Of a stretch of 64,000 nt of DNA, positions 61,614 to 64,000 are shown piece after piece. Below the pieces are notes generated by a model, which was not told where the DNA came from, did not search any database, and was given only the letters and a program-made list of their open reading frames with translations. Both the position numbers and the translations under genes were made by a program. The stretch's first letter is position 1. Each line of letters opens with the position of its first letter. This DNA comes from Rhizobacter sp. Root404 (GTDB taxonomy: Bacteria; Pseudomonadota; Gammaproteobacteria; Burkholderiales; Burkholderiaceae_C), in the NCBI RefSeq assembly GCF_001425865.1, contig NZ_LMDS01000001.1:920921-984920 (forward strand). Reading direction: 5' to 3'.

Positions 61614-63149
61614 ATGGCCACTTCCCGATCCACCGTCCAATGGGCAACGCTGTTCCAGCTGCCCGAGCAACCGGCGTTGCCGCTGCAGGGTCGGCTGCGC
61701 CTCGCGGTGGTGCAGGCGATCCTCGACGGCCGGCTCGGGGCCGGGGCGCCGCTGCCGTCGTCGCGTGAGCTGGCCACGCTGCTCGGCCTGAGCCGCAACA
61801 CGGTCACGTCGGCCTATCTGCAGCTGATGGACGAGGGCTTCCTCGAAGCCCGGCCGCGCAGCGGCGTGTTCGTCGCGAAGGACGCGCGGCCGCTGTCCGC
61901 GGCGCAGGCCGAGCCGCTGGTCGGCACCAGCGGGCAGGCCGGCGCGGCACCGGCCTGGAACGAGCGCGTGCTGCGCTCGCTGGCGGACAAGCCGACGCTG
62001 TCCAAGCCCGACCGCTGGCGCGACTACCCGTACCCGTTCGTCTACGGCACCTACGACCCGCAGCTGTTCCCGACCGAGGACTTCCGCGAGTGCTGCGCGC
62101 GCAGCCTGGCGCGGTCGCAGCTGCCGCACTGGACCCCGGACTTCGAGACCGACGACGTGCCCGACCTGATCGAGCAGATCCGCACCCGGCTGCTGCCCAA
62201 GCGCGGCGTGTTCGCGCTCAAGGAGGAGATCATCGTCACGGTCGGTGCCCAGCACGCCTACTATCTGCTGGCCGACGCGCTGTTCGACGAGACCACCCGG
62301 GTCGGGCTGGAGGAACCGGGCCACCCGCATGCGCGCAACAGCTTCTCGCTGCGGCGGCCGAAGTGGGTCGAGGTCGCGGTCGACGACGACGGGCTGGTCG
62401 TCGATGCGCTGCCGGCGGTCGATTACCTGTTCATCACGCCCTCGCACCAGAGCCCGACCACCGCGACGCTGAGCCTGGAGCGGCGCCAGTGGCTGCTGCG
62501 CAAGGCCGAACTGCAGGATTTCGTGATCATCGAGGACGACTACGAGGCTGAGAACCTGTACGAGGGCACGCCGATGCCGGCGCTGAAGAGCCTGGACAAG
62601 ACCGGCCGCGTGATCTACGTCGGCTCGGTGTCGAAGAGCCTGTCCCCGGTGCTGCGGCTGGGCTACATCGTCGCGCCGCGGGCGCTGATCAAGGAGCTGC
62701 GGGTGATCCGCCACGCGATGGTGCGCCACCCGAGTGCGTTCCTGCAGCACGCGTATGCGCTGTTCCTCTCGCTCGGCCACCACGAGTCGCATGCGCGGCG
62801 CGTCAACCAGGCGATGCAGGAGCGGCTCGCGCTGGCCGCGCAGGCGCTGCGCGAGCACCTGCCCGATTTCGAGTTCACGCTGCCGCAGGGCGGCGCGTCG
62901 ATCTGGGTGCGCGCGCCGGGCTGGGTCGACGCGGGCGAGCTGTCGCTGATGGCGCGCAGCCATGGCGTGCTGATCGAGGCCGGCGACGTGTTCTTCGGCA
63001 AGCCGCCGTACCCGTGCCCGTTCTTCCGGCTGCGGCTGTCGTCGATCGCGACCGGACAGATCGCCGCCGGCATCCGCGCACTCGGCCTGGCCGCCGCGGA
63101 GCTGGCGCAGGCGCGCGGCGAGAAGCGCGCCGCGCCGCCGTCCCACTGA
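61614..63149 (+). CDS. tauR: MocR-family regulator (TauR-like), GntR helix-turn-helix fused to aminotransferase domain
   Basis: 511 aa. N-terminal GntR winged helix (SSRELATLLGLSRNTVTSAYLQLMDEGF, about 46-75), then a full-length class I aminotransferase domain with the PLP lysine at about Lys341 in GSVSKSLSPVLRLGYIV. TauR of Rhodobacter capsulatus is a MocR protein that activates taurine catabolism. Placement between divergent tauXY and the downstream tauA supports the same role. PLP and taurine (as an external aldimine) would be the signal, by analogy. Confidence 0.8.
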   Translation: MATSRSTVQWATLFQLPEQPALPLQGRLRLAVVQAILDGRLGAGAPLPSSRELATLLGLSRNTVTSAYLQLMDEGFLEARPRSGVFVAKDARPLSAAQAEPLVGTSGQAGAAPAWNERVLRSLADKPTLSKPDRWRDYPYPFVYGTYDPQLFPTEDFRECCARSLARSQLPHWTPDFETDDVPDLIEQIRTRLLPKRGVFALKEEIIVTVGAQHAYYLLADALFDETTRVGLEEPGHPHARNSFSLRRPKWVEVAVDDDGLVVDALPAVDYLFITPSHQSPTTATLSLERRQWLLRKAELQDFVIIEDDYEAENLYEGTPMPALKSLDKTGRVIYVGSVSKSLSPVLRLGYIVAPRALIKELRVIRHAMVRHPSAFLQHAYALFLSLGHHESHARRVNQAMQERLALAAQALREHLPDFEFTLPQGGASIWVRAPGWVDAGELSLMARSHGVLIEAGDVFFGKPPYPCPFFRLRLSSIATGQIAAGIRALGLAAAELAQARGEKRAAPPSH

Positions 63150-63164
63150 GCTGTCGGCGGCGCG

Positions 63165-63569
63165 TCAGGCCCAGAAGCCGCCGCGCCGGCCGAAGCGGAT
63201 GCTTCCTGGCCCGAGCAGCGCGATCGCCAGCGCGGTGAACAGGAAGAACGCCTGCAATTCGAGCGCCCATCCGCCCGAGGCCGGATTGAGCGTGAACAGC
63301 TGCTTCGAGTGGGCCAGCAGCACCGCGACGACCATGTTGATGGCGATCACCAGCGCCGCCGGGCGCGTCAGCACGCCGACGATCAGCAGCAGCGGCGCGA
63401 CCAGCTCGCCGAAGTAGACCAGGTAGCCGAGCTGCTCCGGAAAGCCGGCCGCGGCGACCATGCCCTTGATGGCCGCGGGCCCCTTGATCACTTTGGCGAT
63501 GCCGTGGAAGATCATCAGGCCGCCGAGGGTCAGTCGGAGCAGGAGTTTGCCGAGGTCGTCTGTTCGCAT
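63165..63569 (-). CDS. DoxX-family membrane protein
   Basis: 134 aa with four hydrophobic segments. The N-terminal LLLRLTLGGLMIFHGIAKVIKG is the DoxX hallmark, followed by YFGELVAPLLLIVGVLTRPAA. DoxX proteins are linked to thiosulfate:quinone reduction in archaea and to redox stress elsewhere. I take the ATG giving MRTDDLGKLL. It converges on tauR (15-nt gap) and is divergent from tauA. Confidence 0.88.
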   Translation of the reverse strand: MRTDDLGKLLLRLTLGGLMIFHGIAKVIKGPAAIKGMVAAAGFPEQLGYLVYFGELVAPLLLIVGVLTRPAALVIAINMVVAVLLAHSKQLFTLNPASGGWALELQAFFLFTALAIALLGPGSIRFGRRGGFWA

Positions 63570-63801
63570 GGTCGGTGGGTGGAAGTGGAGTGGGCCGATC
63601 TTAGAGGCGTGTCGAACGCACCGCGGCAGTGCGGCTGCGGCGCGCGCTGCACCAGATCGAGGGTAAGCCCTTGCCGGCTGGCTCCTCGGGCGCGCGGTCG
63701 CTGGTACTTCCCCGTGCGGGGTGCTTGCGTGCACAGTCGCCATCGCTTCGAGCCGGCCCCGTCCGGACGCTTCGAGAAACCGATTCGCACAGGAGAATCC
63801 C

Positions 63802-64000
63802 ATGACGTTGAACAAGTCTCTGGTCGCCGCTGCAGTGGCGTGGATGGTGGTCGGCACGGCCTTCGCGCAGACCAAGGAAGTGACGTTCGCCCACCAGGAC
63901 ATGCTGGTGCCGCTGCGCACGGTGATGGAGTCCGGCGAGCTCGAGAAGGCGACCGGCTACAAGATCAACTGGCGCATGTTCGGCGGCGGCGGCGACGTGA
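63802..64000 (+). CDS. tauA: Taurine ABC transporter substrate-binding protein TauA, N-terminal part
   Basis: The first 66 codons run off the right edge. Signal peptide (MTLNKSLVAAAVAWMVVGT with a TAFAQ cleavage site), then KEVTFAHQDMLVPLRTVMES and TGYKINWRMFGGGGDV. The last stretch parallels the DWRKF-glycine region of E. coli TauA. AGGAGAATCCC precedes the ATG. The ATPase and permease should follow outside the window. Confidence 0.75.
   Translation, partial: MTLNKSLVAAAVAWMVVGTAFAQTKEVTFAHQDMLVPLRTVMESGELEKATGYKINWRMFGGGGDV

Noticed and set aside
1..64000. CRISPR arrays, transposases, integrases, phage genes or rRNA
   Set aside because: No regularly spaced direct repeats, DDE or tyrosine recombinase motifs, or rRNA-like stretches were seen on either strand.

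Overview
The window is a high-GC (roughly 70% by eye) chromosomal segment from a betaproteobacterium. It most resembles the Burkholderiales (Comamonadaceae, or the Rubrivivax/Leptothrix side). The indications are codon bias, a pyrophosphate-type phosphofructokinase beside pepN, Bug-type binding proteins, IclR/LysR/MocR regulators next to catabolic genes, and dispersed GC-rich palindromes. No phage, transposase, CRISPR array or rRNA is visible. The one RNA gene found is a tRNA-Thr(CGU). All family assignments come from reading motifs and neighbours; no database was searched.

Layout. 1-1738: tail of an ABC binding protein and a GMC flavoprotein. 1745-6149: livKHMGF operon (minus strand). 6256-9573: two-component system, small membrane proteins and a secreted His-rich protein. 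9741-17200: tRNA-Thr and housekeeping genes (PPi-PFK, pepN, a HAD phosphatase, prfB with its programmed frameshift, a hydrolase, an acetyltransferase). 17198-23639: an acyl-CoA synthetase, then a convergent iclR-bug-sauS-sauT operon. 23778-26114: GAF, RraA-like and pirin genes. 26146-32547: iclR-cobS-cobT divergent from xsc-pta. 32841-37147: a small AT-richer gene, a class C beta-lactamase, a peroxiredoxin-glutaredoxin fusion, an SDR and a LysR. 37282-42009: soeABC. 42092-46782: gntR, a taurine-type ABC transporter and a sphingosine-phosphate-lyase-like PLP enzyme. 46766-50583: HPP-CBS, SMP-30, methyltransferase and a COG0523 GTPase. 50593-59515: amidohydrolase plus a peptide-type ABC transporter, interrupted by a phospholipase-D-family gene. 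59644-64000: tauY-tauX, divergent tauR, doxX and the start of tauA.

The unifying theme is C2-organosulfonate catabolism. Sulfoacetate would be activated by SauT and reduced by SauS to sulfoacetaldehyde. Taurine would be imported by TauABC (start at the right edge) and deaminated by TauXY to the same aldehyde. Isethionate may enter through the GMC enzyme, which is speculative. Xsc splits sulfoacetaldehyde into sulfite and acetyl phosphate, Pta makes acetyl-CoA, and SoeABC oxidises the sulfite at the membrane. Four regulators (two IclR, one LysR, one MocR/TauR) each sit beside their candidate targets, with palindromes or repeats in the gaps.

The least explained parts, and the best candidates for new biology, are: the AAA+/VWA pair (CobS/CobT-like) in one operon with the xsc-divergent IclR; the S1P-lyase-like enzyme joined to a taurine-type transporter; the repeat inserted in frame in soeB; and a peptide-type transporter coupled to an amidohydrolase and a metallochaperone GTPase.
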